Part shown: positions 49,401-61,049 of the stretch, in pieces
How the letters are laid out: each line of letters opens with the position of its first letter
Position numbering within the stretch: position 1 is the stretch's first letter
Assembly: GCA_902805475.1 (NCBI GenBank)
Contig: CADCSX010000001.1
Coordinates: 1,984,001-2,048,000 of the forward strand
Length of the DNA stretch: 64,000 nucleotides
DNA from: Entonaema liquescens
Taxonomy: Eukaryota > Ascomycota > Sordariomycetes > Xylariales > Xylariaceae
Reading direction: 5' to 3'
Notes under the pieces: generated by a model
The model's input: the letters and a program-made list of their open reading frames with translations, nothing else
The model's database searches: none
What the model was told of the DNA's origin: nothing
Program-made: the position numbers and the translations under genes

Positions 49401-50035
49401 GGCCGAGCGGCCAAGCTCGTGGAAGTTGCAAGAGATTACCAAGCCTTCTGGGCCACCGCCATATCCCACGTAGACCAGGAGTCATGGTTGGAGTCGGATG
49501 CGCAGGGCAACTTACTGGTACTAAGACGAAATCTGGCTGGTGTCACAATAGAGGACAAGCGGCGTATGGAGATTACGAGCGAGATCAACCTCGGCGAAAT
49601 GGTGAATAAGATTCGCAAGGTTGTAGTAGATGCTAGCGAGAATGCCGTCGTTATTCCGCGCGCATTTCTCGGCACAGTGAGTTCCCCGAAGGTCTTATAT
49701 AAATCGAGTATAATAGCTAACAGATGGAATCACAGGTCGAAGGGGGCGTCTACTTGTTCGGAACTATTGCATCAGAGTACCAGGATCTACTGATCCGATT
49801 CCAGAACAGACTCGCAGAGGTTATAGAGACTACAGGCAATATACTGTTCTCCAGATACCGGTCTTTTCGGAACGAAGCGCGCGAGTCAGACGGGCCATTC
49901 CGCTTCATCGACGGAGAATTCCTTGAGCGGTTCTTGGACATCGACGAGAAGGTGCAAGAGGAGGTATGTGCCGGGTTGGGTCCTGATGTCGAGGCTATGC
50001 GGAATCTTGTCGAAGAATTAAAACGAATTCACTAG
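46477..50035 (+). CDS. ddb1: DNA damage-binding protein 1 (DDB1) homologue, three frameshifts in this assembly
   Basis: DDB1 is the adaptor of CUL4 ubiquitin ligases and acts in nucleotide-excision repair and heterochromatin control. Exons 46477-46571, 46631-49676 and 49736-50035; corrected length about 1147, as expected. The N-terminus MAYIAPIHRP, then NRLEIWKL, LFVGTDRFHYFTF, DPTGRFMVV and further WD-like beta-propeller repeats lead to the CPSF-A C-terminal domain (RGRILIIGVDSER, GDMVVAALAKTV, GGVYLFGTIASEYQDLLIRFQ, DGEFLERFLDI). The frame breaks at TTT 48303-48305 (GF should continue WKSGMISIIN), at AACCCC 49138-49143 (SER should continue NPYLI) and at GGGG 49197-49200 (VMG should continue DMVVAAL). 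Each is restored by one extra base in a homopolymer, so a sequencing cause is much more likely than a dead gene. Confidence 0.92.
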
Positions 50036-50666
50036 GGGACAAGCTTCCATCTATATGTATAAGGCTGCCCTGTATCTTCAGTTCAGGAGAATAGTTGGTG
50101 TACTTGTGGATCGTAGGATTTTGTAGGCCAGCTCAGGCGTTATACTGACATGACTGACACTGCTATTTACAAGCTTATGATCCTATCTAAGCTTTTATTT
50201 TGCCTGTAGTATAAGATATGGGATGGTAACAAGAAGCTATTGGCATTAATAGACAGTGTCTTCGCAGTCAGTAGAGGGTTAATCAACTAAGACGAACAAG
50301 TACCCTAGTACCTAACCTAACCTAAATGTGGATTTGCGTCAAGCGACGTCACTTGGGTAAATGCACAATAATAGAATGTACTTGATCTACATATGTCTAC
50401 GTCTGATCACATGACTTTGAATATAGCTGACTCAGCGGATGATATTGGGCTAACCCGAAGAATTGAACCAATCATTCGACAGGAATTTCACAGCTCTTGA
50501 ATTTTTCCTGCCTGAGGCCAATTACGGGACGTTCGCAGAACCACATTAGCTTGGAAACATTGCCGAAGTCTTTCGATAACTGATCACGAAAAAAAAGACC
50601 TCAACCTTTCCACGCCTCTCCCCTCTGCGACCCCGACTCCGATCCAATTGACCCGCTCACAACGCC
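50036..50666. other. Intergenic, promoter of the Rieske gene
   Basis: About 630 bp between ddb1 and the Rieske gene, both plus. It includes TACCTAACCTAACCTAA at about 50309-50324 and an A8 run at 50590. No coding exon. Confidence 0.55.
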
Positions 50667-51591
50667 ATGGCGCCTCTGACGATTGCGTCCCGCGCGCTCG
50701 CGCGAGGAGTAGCGAGATCTTGCTGCCGTGTAAATGCCGCCCGCGCCCTCAGCACCACCACCCAGCTCAACGACGCCGCCGGGTCCTACTCGAGCCCGTT
50801 CAAGGGCGAGCCCAAGTCTACCAAGATCCCCGACTTCGGCCACTACATGGCTAAGGGCAGCGCCAACACGAATCTGCTCTTCCAGTACTTCATGGTCGGA
50901 ACTATGGGTGCTATTACTGCTGCTGGTGCCAAGTCTACTGTGCAAGGTACGGTTCTCTGTCGTTCTGGATTTCGGTTATTGTGGTTATGGTTATGGTTTA
51001 ATTGCAAGCATAAGTGAAAATGCATAATATTAATGTTATTTCGGTAATGCAGAATTCCTAAAGAACATGTCCGCGTCCGCCGACGTTTTGGCCATGGCCA
51101 AGGTCGAGGTCGACCTCAACGCCATCCCCGAGGGCAAGAACGTCATTATCAAGTGGAGAGGAAAGCCCGTGTTCATCCGACACCGTACCGAAGACGAGAT
51201 CAACGAGGCGAACTCGGTTAACGTTTCGTCGCTGCGAGATCCTCAGGCCGATGAGGACCGTGTTCAGAAGCCCGAGTGGCTAGTCATGTTGGGTACGACT
51301 ACTTCTTTTCTTTACTACGTTATGCACCGAGATCTTGATAGCTTTCTCGGTTGTCGGGTCAAGGTATCTATAGGGTAAATTATATGCTAACAATTGGGTA
51401 CCAATATAGGTGTCTGCACGCATCTGGGTTGTGTGCCCATTGGCGAGGCGGGAGACTTCGGCGGGTGGTTCTGCCCGTGCCACGGATCGCACTACGACAT
51501 CTCAGGACGTATAAGGAAAGGACCGGCCCCGCTCAACCTCGAGATCCCCTCGTACGAGTTCCCCGAGGAAGACAAGTTGATTATCGGTTAA
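50667..51591 (+). CDS. rip1: Rieske iron-sulfur subunit of the cytochrome bc1 complex
   Basis: The Rieske protein carries electrons from ubiquinol to cytochrome c1 in mitochondrial complex III. Exons 50667-50946, 51053-51292 and 51410-51591 give 233 residues. A basic, Ala/Arg-rich mitochondrial presequence (residues about 1-35) precedes the single transmembrane anchor (FQYFMVGTMGAITAAGAKST) and the flexible hinge (SASADVLAMAKVEV). The soluble domain holds both cluster motifs, CTHLGC and CPCHGSHYD, supplying the two Cys and two His ligands of the 2Fe-2S centre, and the Pro loop (GPAPLNLEIP). Length and all key residues are normal. Confidence 0.96.
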
Positions 51592-53919
51592 GAGCGAGCC
51601 CTGCTGCTGTACAATTACAATCAATCATCCTACTACCTAGACTGGCAGGCGGGTCGTGCCTCATTTGATAGACGTAATGGCAAGATGGCTCTTTTTTTGT
51701 GTGAGGTTCATCGTTGGCATTCTTTAGAAAGAAAATACATCAACCTTGGCACGGCCAATCTGTACAAACAAGCAAACAAACAATTCGAAACGTTGTCGAG
51801 ATTTAAGAAAATATCGCCACTTCCAGGACTGTTCCTTGTATTCGGTATGCATATTATAGCCATATTTAACTCAGGGAGTAGTTGAGGCCCATCAACTTAT
51901 AGCCTGTTGCACATAAACACAGCCGTCTAACCCTATTACTCGGATTACAGAGAAGAACGTACGAAAGCTATCAGAGCTACCATCAAGACGGTGTCTTAAC
52001 GAGTGTTAAAAATTATTTATACTGAAGTTATTGCTTATGCTCAAAGCCAAGTCATGCGTTCCGACATAGAACTGGATATTTATCATATCAATATCTGACA
52101 GATTATGATAAAAAGATGATTAATTCTGATCAGATAGCTCCGTAGACTACGTAAGAGCCGCAAGGCCTATTCGGATGAGACACTAAGCGGCGATCAATCA
52201 ATCCCAACAGACAACCAGATGAACCCTAGGGTGACATTCTTATGCTACACGTCAAAGTAACACAAGATAAGTTCATGCGGGGAGGGACCCAGCAGCGGCA
52301 TTGGTGCGAGATTCTGTAGGAGTCTATGGCCCTATGGATGGAGCCTTATTCAACATTATAAGATTCACTACACCCCCGGGGAACATCGTTGCCGGGCGGT
52401 AATCTGAGTTTTTGAACTTGGCTTTGTCGCAGGTGACGTTATTCTCACATATTGGGTTGCGGGGGTTGTTAGATTTTGATATATCTTTTTATAAATGCTA
52501 AATAGGATTTTGTACGTAAACATATAATCACTTAACGAACTAGCAAACATTGTATAGATGTTGAGTTGTCAATCTCATAGACCTTAAAGCAAGAAAGCAG
52601 GCAAGATAACTATGGATCCTTCAGGAGAGATTCGCCTTAGATTTTCTCAGCTTTGATTACTCAATTATGAAATAAATAATCTAAGATCAGTCGACCTCGT
52701 ATTGTATTTTAGATGAATTAGGAAATGGTTTACATTTTGATGATCTATGTATAATGTATACATATGGACAAGTTCAAACCCCTTGTATTAGGTCCTTGAT
52801 AAGCACATGAAGTCCGGGTTTAAGAGAACAGACTTTGACGTCCGGAGTTTTGTGTGGAGTTGAGCCATGAGGCGATCCGAGTGGCGCCAGGGGGGTTTTC
52901 CATTTTGTATTGTTAGCTGTTAGCCCGACCTATCATAACCCCTGTTAACCCCCCGGACGCGGCTCGACCACTTTGAGACACTTCAAGTTGGATAGTCAGT
53001 CTCATCCCAACTTTGTCGGTCTCAAACCCGAAAATGAGTGTTATCGTGCCCACTTAGCCCCCAGCACTTACACCAACTTAAGTCGACTTGACACAGGCAT
53101 CATCAATTGACTATCCGAGATGGGAAACTTCCCCTGAAGAAAAAGATGAGCTGATTACAAGGCTATTGATCTACTTTTTATTTTTATTTTATTTATTTTT
53201 TGGTTGACAGCCGCTTCATAATTATTGTATATCGCGAACGGCTCGCCGGCCCTTAAACCCAGCATAGATAATAGCATCCTGGGTCTGATCTTTTGCTTGC
53301 AAATGCCATATGCAAAGCATTTCATCCCAACCCTTGACAGCTCATTCTCCTCCGGCTTCTACTCGAGCCGATGCGAGCTATCCGTCACCCCTGACCTAAG
53401 TACTTATTCTAGATTAGGACGATACGATGTTTCTTCTCCAACCCAACAACATCTCATCTTGGGGAGGCGATTAGATCTATGGGGCCAGGGTCGATATACC
53501 CTCTTCTGGTGAGACAGTTAGTTTGGACGTTTCTTGGCGACAGGAGAGAAACCCGCCCCGGCATACTACGCTAGAGCTTCATCAAAGCCTGTATGCCTTA
53601 GCCAGGGGCCATGCTTGGCGTCTACGATACGACTTCTATTATTCCATGCTGCTTAGGTATATAGGGACAATGGCATTCCCTATACTATGCAAACCCTCCT
53701 TTCTCTTCTGTTCTTGCTCATCCAACGACAACACCGCTTTCTGACCCTGTTACGTTCTTTCTAGTTCTGGGAACTATCTTCTTTTTCGTTAATTCTAACG
53801 TTCTTTACATTTTACGCTTCGGCATATAATATTCCTATTAGGCAGGGCCTCCTTAGTAGACTTTTTACGAACCTCCCCGTAGTTACGAACAAGTCGTTAA
53901 TACCCTTAAATCCGACAAT
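51592..53919. other. Intergenic, no gene seen
   Basis: About 2.3 kb, strongly AT-rich at 51960-52750 and with an A/T-only run (TTTTTATTTTTATTTTATTT) near 53175. Frames around 53225-53744 match nothing I recognise. The final 150 bp are probably the promoter and leader of the secreted-protein gene. Confidence 0.55.
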
Positions 53920-55695
53920 ATGAAGTTTGAGACGAGTACTGCTTTGTTCGCTCTCTTGAGCGTGGCATCTGCCCGCCCTGATGCCGTGAAGTTATTCAGG
54001 AAGACTCATGCTCCTATTGGTGCATCCGCCAAGTTCAGGCGCGAGGTTCCTCGTAAGTTTCATGGTGGATGAACACACCGGTGGATAAGACTAACACAAT
54101 TGCAGAGGAGCATTCGCACGAGAAGTTCCTTAGGGGTGTCGGCCAAGCTTTGAACCTGAACAACGTCGACCAGGTCCAAGACCCTGTCTTCGCTCTCCTT
54201 GGAAACAAGGCCGCCGCTCAGGGTGCTGGCCAGGTTCAGGATTTGGACTGTCTTCAACAGCGAGTAGCTGACCAGGCTTTCACCAATGCTAAGGCAGCCA
54301 ACGACGTCGAGGGCATGACCAATGCGCTGATCTACCGTGCTCTTGTACGTACCACACTCATAACGGCGTTCTGTTACGATATCTAACATCCATTAGGAAA
54401 GGAACACTGGTTCGGTTGGCTTGGCCTCTGTTCTGTGCACATCTGAGACCGCAAAGAACCCCGAGATCGCTGCTATTCAGCAACATCAAGACCCTGCCTC
54501 CGAGGGCGCCGCTGAGCTAAACAAGCAGATCACCCTCGACTTGGCTGTCCAGCTTGCTTCGATCGGCGCCGATCCCCAGCTCGCCCTTCAGTCCGGAACC
54601 TTTGCTCCCGGCCAGGCTGGAGATCAGACCGGCGCTGGCAACACCTGCGACGACGCTGACGACGCTGAGGGCTGCATCTTTACCCAGAACCTCCTTGTTG
54701 AGGATGCTACTGCCGATGAGATCGACGCTGCTGTCGCTGCCGCTGGTGGCAATGCCAACACCGGTAACAACGATGCTGGCAATGCCGCTGATGATACCGC
54801 CGATGATGCTGAAGACGATGGTATGTCAGACTTTATGTCTCAATCACTAAGTATAACTGCTAATAGTAATGGAACTGGATAGGATGCGAAGCAGATGATG
54901 GTTCCGCTGACGACTCTGCAAACGACAACGCCAACAACGACGCTGGCAATGCCGCCGACGACACCGCTGATGACGCTGAAGATGATGGTGGGTTATATAC
55001 CTTGAGCCTCGACTGTTAGAGCCTAGTACTAATAAGAATATTCAGGATGCGAAGCTGATGATGGCTCTGCTGACGATTCTTCCAACGACAACAACAACGC
55101 TGGAGACAACGCTAACAACGGAAACAACAATAACAACAACAACGGAGGCACCGCTACAACTGGCGTCAACGTCAACGCCTTCACCGGAAGCGTCGGCTCT
55201 GCCCCCGTCCCCGTCATCAGCTCCACGGCCGACAAGCCCTTCTCCGTCAACGGCGCTGAATTCCTGAACCAAGGCGCCGCCATCCAGCGTGCCTGCGACG
55301 TGCAGAAGAACGCCTGTGCCAACGCTGCCAACGGAGGTGACAAGACCATCAGCGTAGCCGACTGCGACGCCCAGCAGCAACAGTGCGTTGCCCAGAACGG
55401 CAAGAAGCGCCGCCAGTCCGTCGACACCGGAGCCTGTGGCTCTCCCGCCATCTCTTTCGGCCAGCAGCAAGACCGCGGCGACGAGGAGGCATTTGCGCCC
55501 GTGAACAGCGCCGACTTCAACCACGGCTCCGCGCTCAAGCCCGCCGTCATCACCGACTTCATCTGCAGTCAGCTCAAGAGCAAGTGCGGCGCCTCGGACG
55601 CAACTGTGGCGCAGTGCGAGGAGGGCGCGCAGGCGGCGGATTCGCTTGACGGACAAGCTGCTGCCGATGCCTTCAATGCTGCGTTGGGTGTTTAA
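53920..55695 (+). CDS. Secreted Asp/Asn-rich protein with duplicated exon
   Basis: Exons 53920-54052, 54106-54344, 54397-54820, 54883-54987 and 55046-55695 give 516 residues. A signal peptide (KFETSTALFALLSVASA) is followed by an Arg-Arg site (KFRREVP) that suggests Kex2-like processing. The N-terminal domain is helical and Ala/Gln-rich (HEKFLRGVGQALNLNNVDQV, DCLQQRVADQAF). A central acidic repeat region (GNAADDTADDAEDDG, CEADDGSADDS) is encoded by the end of exon 3, exon 4 and the start of exon 5. The C-terminal domain has six or more Cys (QRACDVQKNACANA, DCDAQQQQC, FICSQLKSKCGA, QCEEG). The family is common in filamentous ascomycetes and often mislabelled from its repeats; the function is unknown, with a cell-wall or extracellular role likely. 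No GPI signal is seen. Confidence 0.85.
54766..55100 (+). repeat. Tandem duplication of about 165 bp including an intron
   Basis: 54766-54932 and 54933 onward are near-copies: AACAACGA(T/C)GCTGGCAATGC ... GATGATG, an intron, then GATGCGAAGC(A/T)GATGATGG. The copies differ mainly at third codon positions, and the two introns (62 and 58 nt) have diverged. Confidence 0.85.
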
Positions 55696-56023
55696 GCAAA
55701 GAGGCTTCAGAAGATGAAGAATAGAGATGCGAGTCTACTTTGGTAACATAGGGGTTTTATGATGGGTCATATATATGGGATAAGCGCTTTCAATTCAAAT
55801 GTGATGTCTGTTTCGTGATGAATATTAGGGAATATGGATGCCGTGAAATGTGTGACATGAATAAAGTATTTGGATAATTAGGTACCCAAGGTAGTCTACG
55901 TATGAGCTGCTCATTGGAACTGTTATATTTAATTTTTACTATTATTAGTGGACTCAGTTCACCTCCTGTGAGATATATCTAGCGTAGTATAGCTCTCAAG
56001 TGTTAACGTCCAGCAAACCGTTA
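55696..56023. other. Convergent intergenic spacer
   Basis: About 330 bp of 3' flanking DNA between the secreted-protein gene and the CorA-like gene, AT-rich, with no further feature. Confidence 0.55.
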
Positions 56024-57454
56024 CTATTTACCCACGCGGAACAACCCTCTCATCTCGCGCTGCGTGATAACAAACCACAGGGTAACGACCAGCACGGTGA
56101 AAGGGATAGTGAACGCCCAGTACACCCAGAAATTATCCGCCACGACTCTCTCCTCGTTCCAGCGAAGCAGCGGCACCGAAAACAAAGACGAGAAGAACAT
56201 GCCCGGCAGGAATACCATCGTCATTATCGCAATCACTTTCATGGACGAGCTATCGAACGTCGCCATCTTGGTCAACTTGATACTTGCCTCGCTCAGCTTG
56301 ATGCTGGCCATTGTATCTTGACGCATCATTTTACGAGAGATCTAGAAGTGACGTTCCCTGTTAGGTGATACTTCTTTTTTGAAGACATTGCTAGCTGGAC
56401 TGTCACTAGGTTGAGGGGGTCATACGTATCCCATGTGATCCTCGATCGTCTGCAAGTACCATTCAATATCTCGAGCAGCCGGATCAATCGTCAGCTGCAA
56501 CATGTTCAATGCGTCTCTTATCTGGGCACGGATAGCGTCGTCGCGTAGCGAAGTCGGGATCCCAAGTCTAGCGTCTTCTTCGTCTAGTTTCTTCCGCAAG
56601 TAACCGGCGATGTCGTGGGCGAGGTGGTTATAACGTTTTGCCCACCGAAGCTTGCTCCGGGACGTTTCCCAGTCGTGGATATTCGTCTCTTTGATGTGCT
56701 GTACGTCGTAGCCGAAGAACGTGCCAAATCCGCCTAAAACGAGGTTTATACGGTCGACTAGGATGAGCAAAGGTAAGAAGCAGCTGCTCTTGTAAAGATT
56801 GCCGCTCTGTCTTAGGAATTTCGCCATACGCTCATATTGTGTATCTGAGCTTTCCTCCTCTAGCGTAAATAGCAGACACGTTGTAGACTCAGTGGCAAAG
56901 TTATAAGATGCTATAAATATTGTTTAGCAGACTATAGTCTCGTCGGAAAAGGGGGGCAGATATAGACTGGTAGTGGCTATAATAGCTCGAAAAGGGAGCG
57001 TTCGAAAGATAGCTACTGCTAGAACCTGTTGTATATATAACGCTAACTCACCTAGTATACGCGAATCACTACCATTCATGAATATACTAAGAACCTTCCC
57101 TGATCCACGGTTATCCTTTTCCACCACCTCAAACATTGTTACGCGTCGCGTCAACAGTCCGATCACATATGTTTCGATACCTAGATCGGTAAGTACATCT
57201 GGGACCCATGCCAGCTGTTTATATGGTTGGCGGTTGGATTTATAGAGTATCCTGACCGGGAACTGGACAAGCTTGAGGACTGGCACTCCCGGGTGGCGTC
57301 TAAGATAGTACGGCGCCTCATCAATGGGCATTACCCTCTCAGAATGAACGACTTGGCTATCCGTTCCCCAGACCTCGAACACTTGGAATTTGTCACTGCG
57401 AACCTCGACGCGCTGAAGGAATAGACTGCGAGCTTGCTGTCGAAGATGGTCCAT
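56024..57454 (-). CDS. CorA-like two-TM membrane protein
   Basis: Exons 57454-57052, 56910-56426 and 56341-56024 join in frame to 401 residues. The long cytosolic N-terminal part contains SYNFATESTTCLLFTLEEES and helical sequence (LNMLQLTIDPAARDIEWYLQ). The C-terminus has the layout of fungal CorA-like proteins: KMATFDSSSMKVIAIMTMVF, a first transmembrane helix continuing through LPGMFFSSLF, a short loop, and a second helix (FWVYWAFTIPFTVLVVTLWF) with a basic tail. The Gly-Met-Asn signature of true Mg2+ channels is not seen at the end of the first helix, so ion transport is doubtful. The 5' end is uncertain: there may be another upstream exon, and another frame overlaps 57331-57561. Confidence 0.7.
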
Positions 57455-57962
57455 ACTGACGAGTTTTGCTGAGATGTGAGAGCCCTGTTATTCAAGTCTA
57501 TACGGATAGTCATGGAATTCACTCCCAAAGAATGAACATTAGAAAAGGAAAAGTAGAGCAACCGGGAGTGAGGATAATTATAGAAAGTTATCTGTACGTG
57601 GCTGGTTACACGGTTTCATACAAAGATAATATCTCGAAAGCCAATTGCGGCGCTGCCGATTTAAGAAAAGTGAAGTATCACAACTTATCAGTGAGGCATC
57701 CAAATTGAAAAGAGGATGCGAAGTCAGCTCTGACAAGAATTCAACACCTATTGACCATGTCCAAAAAAGGGGTTTAAGGAAATCCAAAATTAACAGCGAC
57801 CTTGCCACAAGCGTATGTACAATCTGAGCCCGCATATAAGAAACCAAACCGGTATATCCAATATCCGCACGACGAGAAACAAACGGCACGCGGGTATGTG
57901 CCAGATAAGTACCGACGCCAATATCTGAGGGAAAATCATGTACGCCCCCAAGTCTCACAGCT
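57455..57962. other. Intergenic, upstream of the CorA-like gene
   Basis: About 500 bp between two minus-strand genes. It probably contains the promoter of the CorA-like gene and the 3' end of the lactate-dehydrogenase-type gene. A missing first exon of the CorA-like gene could also lie here. Confidence 0.5.
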
Positions 57963-59635
57963 TCACAACTTGGATGACTTAGGAGGCTTGAAGGCCGGTG
58001 TAACAAGCGGATCGTAAACCTTGTGGCCGAGGTGGTCGCGCGGCACACCCGTCACATGGCTGCCGAGATTCCGCGTGTCGACAAGCGACGTGTTGAGCTG
58101 GTCGACGCTCGTGCACCCGATCAGCCGCATCGCCATCTCCATCTCGTCGCGGAGGAGCTGCATGGCGCGGTCGACGCCGTCCAGGCCGTAAGCCGACATG
58201 GCGTATAGGAACGGGCGGCCGATACCCACGCCCTTGGCGCCCAGGCACAGCGCCTTGATGATATCGGTAGCGCGCCGCACGCCTCCGTCTACGAAAATCT
58301 CGATGCGGCCTTCGAGCCCTAGTTCTCGTAGGACTGGGATTGTCTCGGCTAGCACTTCGACGCCGGACCGTGCGAAATCCAGTTGCCGGCCGCCGTGGTT
58401 CGATAAGACGACTCCCTGGACCCCGTACTCGATGGCCTTGACGACGTCTTCGACACGCTGCACGCCCTTGAGCACGATAGGCATCTTGGTGATGGATTGG
58501 AACCAGGGAATATCCTTCCACGAGAGCCCAGGGTCGATGAAGGACGAGATAGCGCGAGCCGCGCCCTGTGAGTTATCTGTCTCCTGGCCGGATTGAACAT
58601 TAGATCCTTTATCCGTGAACTTCGTGCGCATATCCTTTTCCCTCCTTCCCAACTGCGGCGCATCGACCGTGATGAATAACCCCTTACACCCGCGTTTCTC
58701 GGCGTGTCGGACGATGCGTTCGGTAATCGCCCGGTCCGAGTTTACGTATAATTGCAGCCACTGTACTTGATCTCCTTCGGCGGCGTCTACAATCTCGTCG
58801 AATGAGCACGAGGCTAGTGTGGGAATCATTTGCACGACGTTGTGCTTCTTAGCAGCCCTGGTTAATATAACTTCACCCTCCGGGTGTCCCAGCTTGCCTA
58901 ATGCTGTTGCCGTAACGTAGAAGGGAATGTCGACTTTAGTGCCAAGCATAGTAGTTGAGAAGTCTACTTTCTTGACGTCGACTAGAATCCTGGGCCTGAA
59001 CCATATCCTGTGAAAGGCTTCGTGATTTTCTCGGAGCGTCTTGTGAAATTAATTAGCGTCTGTTTCAAAGACCTGGGTATCAGTAAGGGCATACTATCTC
59101 GTCATCTGCAGCGCTGGAGTAGTATCCCCAAGCACCTCTTTTCATAACCTTCTTAGCAACCGATTCGAAGTCCATTAAGTTGTAACATTGTGATAATAAT
59201 GGTTTATCCTCAATCCGTTGTTGTCGCTCGGCTTCCTCAGGGTCCTCTTCTTCTTTGATCTTGGCGACAGTCTTCAGATCGACAGGTCCCAAATGCTTTG
59301 ATTTGTCTAGATACTTGTCTAAGGTATCTGGAGGATGTATAGGCTCGAATTCTTCAGTTGCATCTTTACCCGCATACTTTAAGATAATTCCCATTCCACC
59401 GGGATGTTCTATTAAAAAGAGTTAGTTCCGTAGATTTGATATATGGAAACTTGTAAACTACTAACCAGGTAAGAATTCCGTGACATCATAAACTTTTCCC
59501 TATAAAATTAAGTCGGTGAGACATTGATCTTCCACATGAACCACTATGTGTATTTAAACAACTTACATGAATTACCACCCAACAAGATTCCTTGCTGTCA
59601 TGTTTAGCAACTTCGACTCCAGAAAGCGGCGCCAT
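57963..59635 (-). CDS. Cytochrome b5-FMN alpha-hydroxyacid dehydrogenase (L-lactate dehydrogenase, cytochrome b2 type)
   Basis: Exons 59635-59567, 59499-59466, 59408-59095 and 59039-57963 give 497 residues. The N-terminal cytochrome b5 domain (HDSKESCWVVI, heme His in EHPGG, second His in EPIHPPD) precedes an FMN barrel. Barrel marks: RGAWGYYSSAADDEI, VTATALGKLGHPEGE, VQWLQLYVNSDRAIT, FITVDAPQLGRREKDMR, PIVLKG, and the active-site stretch LSNHGGRQLDF holding the catalytic His and Arg, then FVDGGVRRATDIIKAL and GIGRPFLYA. Such enzymes oxidise L-lactate to pyruvate and pass electrons to cytochrome c. Yeast Cyb2 has a long intermembrane-space presequence; here the protein starts at MAPLSGVEVAKHD with none, so it may be cytosolic and may use another 2-hydroxy acid. 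Confidence 0.92.
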
Positions 59636-60597
59636 CGCGAACACACGCGCTTCAAGAAAACTCCTTCAATGACGTACTTCGGCTAACGTCTCGTGACCGC
59701 AATTCGATAGGGGTTTGTACTTGGAACTTTACGTTAGAACTTTGGCAACACAGTACAACCTTAATAGTAATAATAATAATAATAATATATAAACAACTAC
59801 AAAAGACGTAGCAAAGTCAAATTAAAATCGACCAATGCGACAACGCCGTATGTTTACACATGCAAGATAAAAAAAAATAAATTAGCCACTGAGGCTCTCA
59901 CAGGATTAAATACTGCCGACATTCGGTTCGTCAGCGGAAACAGCGACTAGCTTTTAGCGTCGCAACGAGGGCCGAGCGGGTTGGAGAAAAGCCTGGAGAC
60001 GGTGGAGCAGCGTGGATCCGCCTCGGGCGTCGGGAGAAAATCTAGCGGGGTTTAGATGCCCGCTCTTGGAAATATGTTGACCATTATTCGCTAGTGGATC
60101 CAGTTAGCCGGGGCCATTTACTCTTTCTGCTCTTTATACTGCACAGTCAATTCGGACAGTATTGTATAGTAATTATACTATGAGTGTATACCCCACAATC
60201 CCGCTCTGCTAAAATACTCAATTGATGCATAAAAAGCAATTACCGAGATACCTCTCATATAGACGGAATTCATTCATGTACCACCCACCATAGATCTTCA
60301 TCACTCGACGACTCTTACAAATCCCAACGCGGGAATCCTTCTAGAACTCTTCTAAGCTGACCGACTACCCCGCAACACAGCAAAGCACCTAATATTCACC
60401 ATAGACAAGTAAGTAGATAGGTTGATATAATAACTATAATAAATAGCCGTGTAACGCCGTTATCGTACCACCACACAAATACTCTTCTTTCTTCGTATAG
60501 CATAGGTAGCTTACCCAGCTTACATCTTACTTCAACCCTTACCCACTCACCCAGCTCTCATAAGAACCTAAAAGCAAACGCAAGTAAACAAACAACC
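59636..60597. promoter_or_regulatory. Divergent intergenic/promoter region
   Basis: About 960 bp between the lactate-dehydrogenase-type (-) and DUF427 (+) genes, including an ATA repeat at 59766-59786 and a T/C-rich leader before 60598. No coding exon. Confidence 0.5.
59766..59786. repeat. (TAA)n microsatellite
   Basis: About seven copies of a TAA/ATA unit. Confidence 0.9.
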
Positions 60598-61049
60598 ATG
60601 CCTTCCGGTCACGTCCAAGCCACCGTGAACGGCACCGTAGTCGCCGAGTCCGACGTCTACGAGCTCGTCGAGGGCAACGTGTACTTCCCGCCGTCGGCCA
60701 TCAAGCCCGAGTTCTTCAGCAAGACGGACCTGCACACGCACTGCGGGTGGAAAGGAGACGCGGACTACTACTCGATCAAAGTCGGGGGTAAGTATATACA
60801 TATCCTATATACGATGTGAGTAGTACCATGGCACTACTAATATCATGTTTCTATAGACCAGGAACTCGCCAACGCTGCGTGGTATTACCCCGAGCCGTTT
60901 GACAAGGCGAAGCATATCAAAGACTGGGTTGCTTTCTGTAAGTTTTCTCTAGTTGCATAAAAGGTTTTACCTAGTGCAGAGATGCTGTAAATGATATAAG
61001 TCTAATTCTGAGGGTAGATAAAACCAAGGTGGACGTGACAGCAGTGTAA
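60598..61049 (+). CDS. DUF427 domain protein
   Basis: Exons 60598-60787, 60857-60937 and 61018-61049 give exactly 100 residues, a usual length for the family. Characteristic blocks: SGHVQATVNGTVVAESD, VYFPPSAIK, TDLHTHCGWKGDADYYSI, AAWYYPEP and IKDWVAFYKTKVDV. DUF427 proteins form a small beta-tent-like fold found in bacteria and fungi; the biochemical role is unknown. The last exon codes only about 10 residues and would be missed by frame-only gene finding. Confidence 0.88.

Noticed and set aside
54060..54389. Minus-strand frame of 109 codons
   Set aside because: It is the mirror frame of exon 2 of the secreted-protein gene and has no similarity of its own.
55042..55656. Long minus-strand frames opposite the secreted-protein gene
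   Set aside because: They are caused by GC-rich third positions and the Asp/Asn repeats on the coding strand.
58198..58596. Plus-strand frame opposite the lactate-dehydrogenase-type gene
   Set aside because: It is a shadow of the FMN-barrel coding sequence; no independent features.
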